Positions 51,681-60,005 of a stretch of 64,000 bases of DNA are shown in pieces. The translations under genes and the position numbers were made by a program. The notes beneath the pieces are model-generated. The model was not told the DNA's origin, ran no database searches, and worked only from the letters and a program-made list of their open reading frames with translations. Source of the DNA: Mycobacterium branderi (lineage in GTDB: Bacteria; Actinomycetota; Actinomycetes; Mycobacteriales; Mycobacteriaceae); NCBI RefSeq assembly GCF_010728725.1, contig NZ_AP022606.1, positions 2,914,001 through 2,978,000 on the forward strand, given 5' to 3'. Position 1 is the stretch's first letter. Each line of letters begins with the position of its first letter.

Positions 51681-52816
51681 CGGTATTTGACGCCACCACC
51701 GACCAGGGCGGACTCGAGCAGGTCTCCGGCCCGGACCGGGTCGCGTCGCTGACCGGTATCCGCGCGGTCGCCGCCCTGCTGGTGGTCGGCACGCACGCCG
51801 CCTACACCACCGGCAAGTACACCCACGGCTATTTCGGACTGGTCTGTGCACGCATGGAGATCGGGGTGCCGATCTTCTTTGTGCTGTCCGGGTTTCTGCT
51901 GTTTCGCCCGTGGGTGCGCTCGCTCGCCACCGACGGCCCGTCGCCGTCGGTGAGTCGCTATGCGTGGCATCGCGTTCGGCGCATCATGCCGGCGTACGTC
52001 GTCACGGTGCTGGCCGCCTACGTCGTCTACCAATTCCGCACCGCCGGGCCCAATCCCGGCCACACCTGGATGGGGTTGTTCCGCAACCTCACGCTGACGC
52101 AGATCTACACCGGCAACTACCTGGACTCGTACCTGCATCAGGGCCTCACCCAGATGTGGAGCCTCGCAGTGGAAGCCGCGTTCTACGTGGTGTTGCCGCT
52201 GCTGGCCTACCTGCTGCTGGTGTGGGTGTGTAAGCGTCGGTGGCAGCCGGTGCGGATGCTCGTGGCCCTGGGCGCGTTGATGTTGATCACCCCGGCGTGG
52301 ATTGCCTTCGTGCATGCCGCCACCTCCGTGCCCAACGGGGCGCGGCTATGGCTGCCCACCTATCTGGCTTGGTTTCTCGCCGGCATGATGCTGGCGGCGC
52401 TGCAGACGATGGGCGTGCGCTGCTACACGATCGTCGCGCTGCCCCTGGCGATCATCAGCTACCTGATCGTCTCCACCCCGATCGCGGGCGCCCCGACGAC
52501 GTCGCCACAGGGGCTGCCCGAGGCGCTGGTGAAGTCGGCGTTCTACGCCGCCATCGCCGCGCTGGCAGTCGCGCCGCTGGCACTCGGTGACCGCGGCTGG
52601 TACAGCAAGCTGCTGGCGAGCCGGCCGATGGTGTGGCTCGGCGAGATCTCCTACGAGATCTTCCTGATCCATCTGGTGACGATGGAGATCGCCATGGTCG
52701 AGGTGGTGCGCTACCCGGTCTACACCGGCTCGGTGGTCAACCTGTTCGTGGCGACGCTCGTGATCACTATCCCACTGGCCTGGCTGCTGCACCGGTTCAC
52801 CCGCGTGCCGAGCTAA
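51677..52816 (+). CDS. Membrane acyltransferase, family 3 (Rv1254-like)
   Basis: OafA/YrhL-type integral membrane O-acyltransferase, 379 residues with about ten transmembrane helices. The N-terminal catalytic region TGIRAVAALLVVGTHAAYTT holds the conserved histidine near residue 37, followed by the GVPIFFVLSGFLLFRPW motif. Such enzymes acetylate or acylate cell-surface glycans or secondary metabolites; the target is unknown. Coupled to deaD by a 4-base overlap. Confidence 0.92.
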   Translation: MTVFDATTDQGGLEQVSGPDRVASLTGIRAVAALLVVGTHAAYTTGKYTHGYFGLVCARMEIGVPIFFVLSGFLLFRPWVRSLATDGPSPSVSRYAWHRVRRIMPAYVVTVLAAYVVYQFRTAGPNPGHTWMGLFRNLTLTQIYTGNYLDSYLHQGLTQMWSLAVEAAFYVVLPLLAYLLLVWVCKRRWQPVRMLVALGALMLITPAWIAFVHAATSVPNGARLWLPTYLAWFLAGMMLAALQTMGVRCYTIVALPLAIISYLIVSTPIAGAPTTSPQGLPEALVKSAFYAAIAALAVAPLALGDRGWYSKLLASRPMVWLGEISYEIFLIHLVTMEIAMVEVVRYPVYTGSVVNLFVATLVITIPLAWLLHRFTRVPS

Positions 52817-52821
52817 CTGTG

Positions 52822-52840
52822 TTAGGTTAACCTTCCCTAA
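52822..52840 (+). promoter_or_regulatory. IdeR/DtxR-type iron box
   Basis: The 19 bases TTAGGTTAACCTTCCCTAA match the mycobacterial IdeR consensus TTAGGTTAGGCTAACCTAA at 15 of 19 positions. It lies 18 bases before the siderophore-interacting protein gene, where IdeR-Fe2+ would repress it in iron sufficiency. Confidence 0.8.
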
Positions 52841-52858
52841 GTCGTGAGGGAAGGTAGC

Positions 52859-53596
52859 TTGACGCAGATGGCCGAACAAAAGGGATCCCGTGGCTTCGCG
52901 GGCGCGGTGCTGAAGCTGTTGCGAGCCGGTGACTACCGGCTGACGGTGACCGGTAAGCGGGAGATCAGCCCGCACTACCTGCGGCTGGGCTTCGACGCCG
53001 GCGGCATGCTCGCCGAGCACCCGGTGCACCCGACCATGTGGATCCGGATGTGGTTCGCCGACGGCGACAAACAGCATCAGCGCGGGTACACGCTGGTCGA
53101 CCCCGACCCCGCCGCCGACACCTTCGACATCGAGTTCGCGCTGCACGGCGGGATTGCGTCGCGGTGGGCGCAGGACGCGCAACCCGGCGACACCATCGAG
53201 GCGACGGTGTTGGGCAGCAAGTTCGCCATCCCCGAGCCACCGCCCGCCGGGTACGTCATCGTCGGCGACACCGCGTCGCTGCCGGCGATCAACTCGCTGC
53301 TGTCGGCGATCGGGGACGCGCCGGCACAGGTTTTCCTCGAGGCCGGCTACGACGACGACAAGGACTTGCCGGTGGCCCGCGACGCGAACATCACCTGGGT
53401 GGACCGCAAGAACGCCGGCGAAGCGCTGGTGCAAGCGGTGCGGTCGGCGGCGTTCGACGCGGGCGACCACTTCGGTTGGGTGGCCTGCGACCACCGCACG
53501 ACGCGGTCGGTGGTCAAGGTGCTGCGCGACGAGTTTGGCATCCCGCGCAATTCCATTGCGTCGCGGGCGTATTGGATGGCTAACCGGGGAGCGTAG
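52859..53596 (+). CDS. Siderophore-interacting protein, FAD-dependent ferric-siderophore reductase
   Basis: ViuB/SIP-type flavin reductase, 245 residues: an N-terminal FAD-binding barrel (about 25-125, with HQRGYTLVDPD and HGGIASRWAQDAQPGD) and a C-terminal NAD(P)H domain from YVIVGDTASLPAINSLL onward. It reduces Fe3+-siderophore to free iron in the cytoplasm. AGGGAAGG lies 4 bases before TTG 52859, which I take as start; ATG 52868 is an alternative. The gene is under a near-consensus iron box, and its 3' end overlaps the convergent TetR gene by 17 bases. It is not at this position in H37Rv as I recall. Confidence 0.9.
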   Translation: MTQMAEQKGSRGFAGAVLKLLRAGDYRLTVTGKREISPHYLRLGFDAGGMLAEHPVHPTMWIRMWFADGDKQHQRGYTLVDPDPAADTFDIEFALHGGIASRWAQDAQPGDTIEATVLGSKFAIPEPPPAGYVIVGDTASLPAINSLLSAIGDAPAQVFLEAGYDDDKDLPVARDANITWVDRKNAGEALVQAVRSAAFDAGDHFGWVACDHRTTRSVVKVLRDEFGIPRNSIASRAYWMANRGA

Positions 53597-54155
53597 TCCC
53601 CACCACGATCGGGGCGACGAACTCCTCGATCATCGCCTGTTCGTCGGCTTCGTCACGGCCGGGGAAGATCAGCAGCGACACGATGACCCGCACCAGCCAG
53701 CGGGCACGGCGTTCGGCAGCAGCCGGGTCCTCGGGCCCGAGCGAGGTGACGAATGCCGCAACCATTGTCGTGATCACCTCGGACCGGTCGGCCATCTCAC
53801 CACCGATCGGCGACTTGGCGAACCATGCAGCCAGGGCCGGACTCTGTCGTACCAATGCGATCGAGCGGGTGATACCGGCGATCAGCCGGTCGTGGGGATT
53901 GTCGATGTCGGCGAGGCTCTCGGTCATCCGGCGGTACACCGCGTTGGCCTCGCGATGCACGTACGCGGTGTACAACGCCTCGCGATTCTCGAAGTAGCGA
54001 TAGAGCGTCGCACGCGAACATCCTGCGGCGCTGGCGATTTCGTTCATCCCCACCGTGCTGGGATCCTGGCGGGTGAAGAGCTGCTCGGCCGCGTCGAGAA
54101 TCCGGTCCGCGGCCACCTCGGTGCGCCGCTCCGCCAGCCAGTCGGTGCGGGGCAT
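53580..54155 (-). CDS. TetR-family regulator next to cyp130 (Rv1255c-like)
   Basis: A 191-residue regulator (H37Rv about 202). The helix-turn-helix is VGMNEIASAAGCSRATLYRYF at about residues 35-55 (split here: VGMNEIASAAG then CSRATLYRYF). Ligand domain of the C-terminal half is unassigned. The start ATG shares a base with the cyp130 stop (TGATG), so the two are co-translated and the regulator likely controls cyp130. Confidence 0.9.
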   Translation of the reverse strand: MPRTDWLAERRTEVAADRILDAAEQLFTRQDPSTVGMNEIASAAGCSRATLYRYFENREALYTAYVHREANAVYRRMTESLADIDNPHDRLIAGITRSIALVRQSPALAAWFAKSPIGGEMADRSEVITTMVAAFVTSLGPEDPAAAERRARWLVRVIVSLLIFPGRDEADEQAMIEEFVAPIVVGTTLPG

Positions 54156-55378
54156 CACGACCTGACCTTGAACGGCACCGACAGCGGACGCCGCACATAG
54201 CTGCCTGCCGACCATACGATGCCGGATTCGTCGACTTCGAATTCCGGACAGCGCGAAAGCAATTCGGTCAGTGCCACCCGCGACTGCATCCGGGCCGCGG
54301 CCGCGCCCAGACAGTGGTGTGCGCCGTGACTGAAGGTCAGGATGTTGCGCGGGCAGCGGCGCACGTCGAGCTCGCCGGCATCCGCCCCGTATTGGCGCTC
54401 GTCGCGGTTACCCGAGCCGTAGAGCAACAGCACCTTGCGGCCGGCCGGCACGGTTGTGTCGCCGATCGTCACGTCGCGAGTGGTGGTGCGGGCCAGACCT
54501 TGCACCGGCGAGGTCAGCCGCAGCAGTTCGTCGACCGCGTCGGGAATCAGGTCGGGGTCGTCGACCAGCAGCTGTCGCTGGTCGGGCCGCTGGTGCAGCA
54601 GTTGCACTGAGCCGCCCAGCATTCCGGTGGTGGTGTCGTTGCCGCCGGTGACCATCGTGAAGGTGAACGCCAGCACCGACAGCGTGCCGGCGATGTCGCC
54701 GTCGGCGCCGACCCCCGCCGCCACCAGGTGCGAGATCGTGTCGTCCTCGGGTTCACGGCGGCGCCGCTCGATCAGCCCGGTGAAATAGGCCATCATCGAC
54801 CCGACCGCGTCGCCGGCGGATGCAACGCCGGCCTCGGCGGCGTTGGCCGCGACGATGGCCTGGGTCCAGCCGTCGAACTGGGCCCGGTCCTCCTCCGGAA
54901 CGCCCAGGTAGTGCGCGACGACCATCGACGGTAGCGGCTTGAACAGCTCGGCAACGATGTCGCCGCCGCCCTCGGCGCGCAGCCGCTCGAGGCGCTGCAC
55001 GACGAACTCGCGCACCTTCGGCTCCACCGCCTCGACCTGCCGGGGCGTGAAACCGCGCGACACCAGCGTGCGGAACTCGGTATGCACCGGCGGGTCCTGC
55101 ATGACCATCGGCGGATTATCTTGCAGCCCAATGAGTTCCATGTCGCCGTAGGTGACGGTCAGCCCGTGGGCGGACGAGAACGTCTCGTGGTCGCGCGCGG
55201 CTGCCCAGATGTCGGCGTGCCTGGACAGCACGTAGTAGTCCTCGTCGGGCCTGCCCGCCGGCACCACGTGGTGCACGGGGTCGTGATCGCGCAGCGCTTT
55301 GTACATCGGCCACGGGTTGGGCCAGGTGTCGGCCGTCGCGAGCTCAAACCGGGCCTCGTGAGACAAACTCGTCGTCAT
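54155..55378 (-). CDS. cyp130: Cytochrome P450 CYP130
   Basis: Soluble P450 monooxygenase of 407 residues (H37Rv CYP130 405). Oxygen-activation helix VTGGNDTTTG near residue 245, the ExxR motif ELLR near 285, and the haem-binding loop FSHGAHHCLG with Cys356. Needs a ferredoxin and reductase encoded elsewhere; the physiological substrate is unknown. Possible operator GACAG/CTGTC at 55392-55411 lies just upstream. Confidence 0.95.
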   Translation of the reverse strand: MTTSLSHEARFELATADTWPNPWPMYKALRDHDPVHHVVPAGRPDEDYYVLSRHADIWAAARDHETFSSAHGLTVTYGDMELIGLQDNPPMVMQDPPVHTEFRTLVSRGFTPRQVEAVEPKVREFVVQRLERLRAEGGGDIVAELFKPLPSMVVAHYLGVPEEDRAQFDGWTQAIVAANAAEAGVASAGDAVGSMMAYFTGLIERRRREPEDDTISHLVAAGVGADGDIAGTLSVLAFTFTMVTGGNDTTTGMLGGSVQLLHQRPDQRQLLVDDPDLIPDAVDELLRLTSPVQGLARTTTRDVTIGDTTVPAGRKVLLLYGSGNRDERQYGADAGELDVRRCPRNILTFSHGAHHCLGAAAARMQSRVALTELLSRCPEFEVDESGIVWSAGSYVRRPLSVPFKVRS

Positions 55379-55391
55379 GTCTTATTTGTAC

Positions 55392-55411
55392 GACAGTCCT
55401 GCCTATCTGTC
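55392..55411. promoter_or_regulatory. Possible operator upstream of cyp130-tetR
   Basis: Inverted repeat GACAG-N10-CTGTC 13 bases before the cyp130 ATG; it partly overlaps the stop codon of the upstream oxidase gene. The TetR encoded in the same operon is the obvious candidate binder. The arms are short, so this is tentative. Confidence 0.35.
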
Positions 55412-56990
55412 AACCGCCGATCAGCACGCCGGGGTTGAGGATCCCTGCAGGATCCAGTGCGGCCTTAGCGGCGGCCAGCGCGCCCGCGAAGGGGTCGGGG
55501 CGTTGCCGGTCATACCAGGGTCGGTGGTCGCGGCCGACGGCGTGGTGATGGGTGATGGTGCCGCCGGCGTCGATGATCGCTTGCGAGACAGCGGCTTTGA
55601 TATCGTCCCATTGACTGACCGTGCTGCCCCAACGACCGGCTGCGTAGATGCCGTAGTAGGGCGCCGGGCCGTCGGGGTAGACGTGGGTGAACCGGCACGT
55701 CACGACGCCGGCGCCGCAGACCTCGGCGATGGCGGCGCGCGCCGCGTCGGTCACGGCTTGGTGCAGCGACTCGAAACCGTCCCAGGTGCAAGCGGTTTCG
55801 AACGTTTCCACGACCATCGAGCGGCGAGCCAGGGCGTCGCGCTGGTAGGGCATCCGCAGAAACGCCGAGCGCCAGGTCGATGCGGCATCATCGGTTTGCG
55901 AATCTTTGCTGCGCCTGGCCGTGACGGTGCCGCCGTGGTCGGCGGCCAGTTGCAGCGCGCGCTCCAGCCAGACGTCGACGGGATGGTCCGCGGATTCGAA
56001 CGCGACGAGCAACAGGCCTCCGCCGGCAGTGACGCCGGCGTTGATGAAAGCCTCGGCGGGATCGAGAAGCCGGCAGTTAGCGGGGTACAGCCCGGCTTGG
56101 GCGATCGCCCGGGTCGCCGCGACCGCCTGCTGGTGCTGCTCGAAGGTGATCGACGCGGTGACTTGCCAGCGGGGGCGGTGTTGCAGCCGCATCCAGGCTT
56201 CGGTGATGATGCCGAGAATTCCCTCGGAGCCGAGAAACATCCGGTCCGGCGACGGCCCCGCACCCGAGCCGGGCAGTCGCCGCGACTCGACGACGCCGGA
56301 TGGAGTGACGAGCCGCATCGACTGGGTGAGGTCGTCAATGTGGGTGTAGAGCGTGGCGAAGTGCCCGCCGGCCCGGGTGGCGAGCCAGCCGCCGAGGGTG
56401 GAGTAGGCGAACGACTGCGGGTAGTGCCGCAGGGTCAGCCCGTGCGGGCGCAGCGCATTCTCCAGGGCGGGCCCATAGATGCCGGCCTGGATCCGCGCCG
56501 CGCGACTGACTGGGTCGACGTCGACGACGCGGTCGAGGTGGCCGAGATCGAGTGAGACTGCGGGCCCGTCGAACCGGGGCTCGATGCCCCCGACGACCGA
56601 GCTGCCGCCGCCGTATGGGATCACGGCCGTCGCGGTGGCCGAACACCAATCCAGCAGGTCGACCACGTCCTGCTCGGTGCGAGGCCGTGCGACGAGGTCC
56701 GGCACGTGCGCAACCTGCCCCAGCAGGTTGCGCACCACGTCCCGGAACGCCTTCCCCCGGGTATGCGACAGCCGGTCGACGGGGTCGTCGTCGCACAAAC
56801 TCGCCAGCGTGGCCGGCGGACGGACCCGCGCTGCAGCGATATCCAGCGTCGCCGGGTCCGGTGGGGCATGGTCGGTGAAGTCGTGGCCGGGCAGCAGGGC
56901 CGCGGTACGCGCCACCAGATCGGCGCACTCGGCCGCCGTCAGTTCCTCGGCGCTAGCGCCCCAACCCCACCAGGATCGCGCTGTCGACAT
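55410..56990 (-). CDS. FAD-linked oxidase, alkyl-dihydroxyacetonephosphate synthase-like
   Basis: A 526-residue flavoprotein of the vanillyl-alcohol oxidase superfamily. N-terminal WWGWG and DLLDWCSATATAVIPYGGGSS near residue 150 (FAD pyrophosphate loop) with the FAD_binding_4 fold, and an FAD-oxidase C-terminal domain ending in a GILNPG motif. The N-terminal architecture resembles AgpS-type proteins, but the true substrate is not evident. GGGAGGAA lies before ATG 56990, so the extension further upstream is not used. The adjoining gene encodes a second FAD-linked oxidase. Confidence 0.85.
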   Translation of the reverse strand: MSTARSWWGWGASAEELTAAECADLVARTAALLPGHDFTDHAPPDPATLDIAAARVRPPATLASLCDDDPVDRLSHTRGKAFRDVVRNLLGQVAHVPDLVARPRTEQDVVDLLDWCSATATAVIPYGGGSSVVGGIEPRFDGPAVSLDLGHLDRVVDVDPVSRAARIQAGIYGPALENALRPHGLTLRHYPQSFAYSTLGGWLATRAGGHFATLYTHIDDLTQSMRLVTPSGVVESRRLPGSGAGPSPDRMFLGSEGILGIITEAWMRLQHRPRWQVTASITFEQHQQAVAATRAIAQAGLYPANCRLLDPAEAFINAGVTAGGGLLLVAFESADHPVDVWLERALQLAADHGGTVTARRSKDSQTDDAASTWRSAFLRMPYQRDALARRSMVVETFETACTWDGFESLHQAVTDAARAAIAEVCGAGVVTCRFTHVYPDGPAPYYGIYAAGRWGSTVSQWDDIKAAVSQAIIDAGGTITHHHAVGRDHRPWYDRQRPDPFAGALAAAKAALDPAGILNPGVLIGG

Positions 56991-57012
56991 GTGAATTCCT
57001 CCCTCGACCCGC

Positions 57013-57074
57013 TGCCGAGTGGGAATCTGACGACGCGACACGCGGCCCAGCCGTCGCCAAATTCACAGTCGGCA
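57013..57074. repeat. Inverted-repeat element, second copy
   Basis: Arms of 14 bases at 57013-57026 and 57061-57074 pair at 12 of 14. The complete element resembles the reverse complement of 1226-1285, including an identical 13-base core (57031-57043 versus the complement around 1254-1266). It lies just beyond the downstream oxidase stop (minus strand) and may act as its terminator. Confidence 0.6.
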
Positions 57075-57079
57075 AGAAC

Positions 57080-58441
57080 TCAAATGCCCGAGCCCGGGTT
57101 GAGGATGCCCAACGGGTCGAGCGCGTCCTTGATGCGGCGGTTGAGCGCCATCGCGTCCGGACCGAGCTGGTCGGCCAGCCACGGCCGCTTCAACCGGCCG
57201 ACGCCGTGCTCACCGGTGATCGTGCCGTCGAGGCGCAAGGCGAGGTCCATGATCTCGCCGTAGGCCAGCTGCGCGCGTTCGGTCATGGCCGGGTCGTCGT
57301 GGTCGTAGACGATCAGCGGGTGGGTGTTGCCGTCGCCTGCGTGCGCGATCACGGAGATCATCAGTTCGCGCTCGGCGGCGATCCGGGCTATCCCGCTCAC
57401 CAGGTGGGCCAGCGCCGGCACCGGCACGCCGACGTCTTCGAGCAGCAGCGGGCCCTTGGCCTCTACCGCGGGGATGGCGAACCGGCGGGCGGCGACGAAC
57501 GCCTCGCCCTCTTCTGGGTCGTCGGTCGAAAACACTTCGGTCGCATCGTGTTTGGTGAACACCTCGGCGATGAATTCGGTGTCCTCGCTGCCCGCGCGGC
57601 CCCGTTCGTCGGAGCAGGCCAGCAGCATCGCGGCCGCGCCGCGGTCCAGGCCCATCCGCAGCTTGTCCTCGACGGCGTTGATCGCCACCGAATCCATGAA
57701 TTCCAGCATCGCCGGACGAATCCGGGAACTGACCGCGAGCACCGCCTCGGCGGCGGCTTCCACAGACGCGAAATTGGCGACCACCGTGCAGGACCGGGGT
57801 TGCGGCGGCACTAGCCGCAGTATCACCTCGGTGATCACGCCGAGGGTGCCTTCGCTGCCGACGAACAACTTAGTCAGCGACAGCCCGGCCACGTCCTTGA
57901 GCCGGGGGCCGCCCAACCGCACCGCGGTGCCGTCGGCCAACACCACCTGCACGCCGAGCACGTAGTCGGTGGTGACGCCGTACTTGACGCAGCACAGCCC
58001 GCCGGCGTTGGTGGCGATGTTGCCGCCGATGCTGCAGATCTCGTACGACGACGGGTCGGGCGGGTACCAGAGCCCGTATTCGGCGACGGTCTTTTTCACC
58101 TCGGCGTTGAGCAGCCCGGGCTGACACACCGCGGTGCGGGTGACCGGGTCGACGACGATGTCGCGCATCTTCTCCGTCGACAGCACGATCCCGTTGTCGA
58201 CGGCGGTGGCCCCGCCGGAGAGGCCCGTGCCGGCGCCGCGCGTCACCACCGGCACCCGATTCGCGCTGGCCCACCGCATGACGATCTGCACGTCCTCGGT
58301 GCGGCGCGGCCGCACCACCGCTAGGGGCTTTCCGGCCGAGGGGTCGAACGCGCGGTCCTGCCGATAGCCCTCGGTCACCGCCGGGTCGGTGACCACCATG
58401 CCTTCCGGCAGTTCGGCGGTTAGCTGGGCCAAGGCATCCAC
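57080..58441 (-). CDS. FAD-linked oxidase, GlcD / D-lactate dehydrogenase-like (Rv1257c)
   Basis: A 453-residue 2-hydroxyacid dehydrogenase of the FAD_binding_4 plus FAD-oxidase_C type (GlcD/D-lactate/D-2-hydroxyglutarate group). FAD loop VVTRGAGTGLSGGA near residue 65, SSYEICSIGGNIATNAGG near 130, and the C-terminal HAGDGNTHP with the metal-ligand histidines near 365 and GEHGVGRLKRPWL. The exact hydroxyacid cannot be told. GTG 58441 with TAGGAT 6 bases upstream. Divergent from vapB. Confidence 0.92.
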   Translation of the reverse strand: MDALAQLTAELPEGMVVTDPAVTEGYRQDRAFDPSAGKPLAVVRPRRTEDVQIVMRWASANRVPVVTRGAGTGLSGGATAVDNGIVLSTEKMRDIVVDPVTRTAVCQPGLLNAEVKKTVAEYGLWYPPDPSSYEICSIGGNIATNAGGLCCVKYGVTTDYVLGVQVVLADGTAVRLGGPRLKDVAGLSLTKLFVGSEGTLGVITEVILRLVPPQPRSCTVVANFASVEAAAEAVLAVSSRIRPAMLEFMDSVAINAVEDKLRMGLDRGAAAMLLACSDERGRAGSEDTEFIAEVFTKHDATEVFSTDDPEEGEAFVAARRFAIPAVEAKGPLLLEDVGVPVPALAHLVSGIARIAAERELMISVIAHAGDGNTHPLIVYDHDDPAMTERAQLAYGEIMDLALRLDGTITGEHGVGRLKRPWLADQLGPDAMALNRRIKDALDPLGILNPGSGI

Positions 58442-58453
58442 AACGCGATCCTA
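58442..58453 (-). promoter_or_regulatory. Leaderless promoter -10 of the GlcD-like gene
   Basis: Minus-strand TAGGAT (58448-58453) lies 6 bases before GTG 58441. Confidence 0.55.
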
Positions 58454-58490
58454 CGAGGTAGCCGACCTCCCCATTGCATACACAGATCCA

Positions 58491-58506
58491 TGCATGTATA
58501 CATGCA
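58491..58506. promoter_or_regulatory. vapBC operator palindrome
   Basis: Perfect 16-base palindrome TGCATGTATACATGCA ending 2 bases before the vapB ATG, with a further TGCAT half-site at 58475-58479. It fits the autoregulatory VapB/VapBC site. Confidence 0.65.
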
Positions 58507-58508
58507 CC

Positions 58509-58754
58509 ATGGCGACCAAGACGATCTCGATCGATCTCGAGGCGTACGAGCGCCTTCGGGAGGCCCGGCGTTCGCCGAACGAATCGTTCTCCCAAGTCAT
58601 CAAGCGTGCGCACTGGCGTAACGAAGTCCCCACCGCCGCAGCGCTGCTCGGTGCCCTCGCTGAGCTACCGACCATTGGTGACGACGTACTCGAGCGCCTC
58701 GATCAAGCGCAGCGCATGGACACGCCACCCGAGGACCAGTGGCGCTCCGGCTGA
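58509..58754 (+). CDS. VapB-type antitoxin
   Basis: An 81-residue ribbon-helix-helix antitoxin: TKTISIDLEAYERLREARR at residues 3-21 gives the strand and first helix, SFSQVIKRAHWR the second; the acidic C-terminal tail (about 45-81) would neutralise the toxin. ATG 58509 is preferred over ATG 58494 because the earlier codon lies within the operator palindrome. Overlaps the toxin by 16 bases. Confidence 0.9.
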   Translation: MATKTISIDLEAYERLREARRSPNESFSQVIKRAHWRNEVPTAAALLGALAELPTIGDDVLERLDQAQRMDTPPEDQWRSG

Positions 58755-59143
58755 GCATCGACACGACGTTCCTCATCGACCTGCAACGAGAGCGATCCGC
58801 GGGTGATGCCGACGGCCCGGCGCATCGGCTCCTGAAACGCTCCCCGGATGCCGAGCTGTTTTTGTCGACGATCGCATTGGGCGAGTTCGCTGAAGGGTTC
58901 GACCAAGCCGACAACCCGGTCGTCACAGCAGTACGCGAAGGACACACCCTGGTCCCGGTCGACGATCAAACGTCGTTCGTCTACACGAAAGTCGTTCGCG
59001 GGCTACGCAGTCGCGGCGAGCTGATAGGCAGCAACGACCTCTGGATCGGTTGCACCAGCCTGCGTTTGGGCGTTCCGATCGTCACCGCGAACGTCGCGGA
59101 TTTTCGGCGTATCGACGGCCTGGGCATCGTGCAGTACCGGTGA
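58739..59143 (+). CDS. VapC-type PIN-domain ribonuclease toxin
   Basis: A 134-residue PIN-domain toxin with the full acidic active site: Asp8 (SIDTTFL), Glu49 (LGEFAEG), Asp100 (SNDLWIG) and Asp121 (NVADF). Typical VapC cleave tRNA or 23S rRNA; the target here is unknown. GTG start inside vapB, which secures coupled synthesis. The pair sits where H37Rv has the tap efflux gene (from memory), so it is an accessory cassette between otherwise syntenic genes. Confidence 0.92.
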   Translation: MALRLSIDTTFLIDLQRERSAGDADGPAHRLLKRSPDAELFLSTIALGEFAEGFDQADNPVVTAVREGHTLVPVDDQTSFVYTKVVRGLRSRGELIGSNDLWIGCTSLRLGVPIVTANVADFRRIDGLGIVQYR

Positions 59144-59150
59144 CGTCCTG

Positions 59151-60005
59151 GTGCAGAGTAGAGCGGTGAAGCTCGCCCATCCGCGTACCGGAGCGATGTT
59201 CGAGTCGCCGGTGCCGCCCGGCACCGGCTGGCCCGGCGACCCCGCCACCCCGGATACGCCGATCGCGTCGACGCCGGCGCAGGTCGTCGCGATGGCCGAA
59301 GCCGCCGAGGCGCCTGGGCAGCTCGACGCGGAGGTGTCGGTATGCCGGGCCTGCCCGCGACTGGTCGAGTGGCGCGAACAGGCCGCGCGCACCAAGCGCC
59401 GGTCGTTCGCCGATCAGCCGTACTGGGGCAGGCCGGTGCCGGGCTGGGGCGCCGAGCGCCCCCGGGTGCTCATCGTCGGGTTGGCGCCGGCCGCCCAGGG
59501 CGGCAACCGGACCGGCCGGGTCTTCACCGGTGACCGGTCCGGCGACGTGCTCTATGCCGCGATGTATCGGGCAGGGCTGGCGAATTCACCGATCAGCGTG
59601 GACGCCGCCGACGGCCTGAGGCTCATCGGCACTCGGGTGGCCGCGGCCGTGCGCTGCGCGCCGCCGGACAACGCGCCGACACCGGTCGAGCGAGCGACCT
59701 GCGCGCCGTGGCTGGCCGCCGAGTGGCGACTCACCGGCGGCGACGTGCGGGTCATCGTGGCGTTGGGGGGCTTCGGCTGGCGGTCGGCGCTGGAGATGGT
59801 CCGCTCCGGCGGCGGTCAGGTGCCGCGGCCGCAGCCGAAGTTCGGCCACGGCGCCACCGCCGCACTGCAGGCCGGTCACGGCGAGGTCACGCTGCTCGGC
59901 TGCTATCACCCCAGCCAGCAGAACACCTTCACCGGCAAACTGACCACCGCGATGCTCGACGATGTCTTCGGCCGGGCCGCGGCGCTGGCAGGACTATCCG
60001 AATGA
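59151..60005 (+). CDS. udgB: Type-5 uracil-DNA glycosylase UdgB
   Basis: Iron-sulfur uracil/hypoxanthine-DNA glycosylase of base-excision repair, 284 residues. Cluster cysteines are Cys65, Cys68, Cys169 and Cys184. Motif 1 is [16 protein letters not shown] (near 110) and motif 3 [15 protein letters not shown] near the C-terminus, with no catalytic Asp/Asn in motif 1, a family-5 trait. GTG 59151 or GTG 59166 may be the start. Its stop overlaps the next start by ATGA. Confidence 0.94.
   Translation: MQSRAVKLAHPRTGAMFESPVPPGTGWPGDPATPDTPIASTPAQVVAMAEAAEAPGQLDAEVSVCRACPRLVEWREQAARTKRRSFADQPYWGRPVPGWGAERPRVLIVGLAPAAQGGNRTGRVFTGDRSGDVLYAAMYRAGLANSPISVDAADGLRLIGTRVAAAVRCAPPDNAPTPVERATCAPWLAAEWRLTGGDVRVIVALGGFGWRSALEMVRSGGGQVPRPQPKFGHGATAALQAGHGEVTLLGCYHPSQQNTFTGKLTTAMLDDVFGRAAALAGLSE

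Noticed and set aside
55437..55453. Near-palindrome GGATCC-CTGCA-GGATCC near the end of the AgpS-like gene
   Set aside because: It encodes the conserved GILNPG region of the enzyme, so the symmetry is most simply explained by coding sequence.
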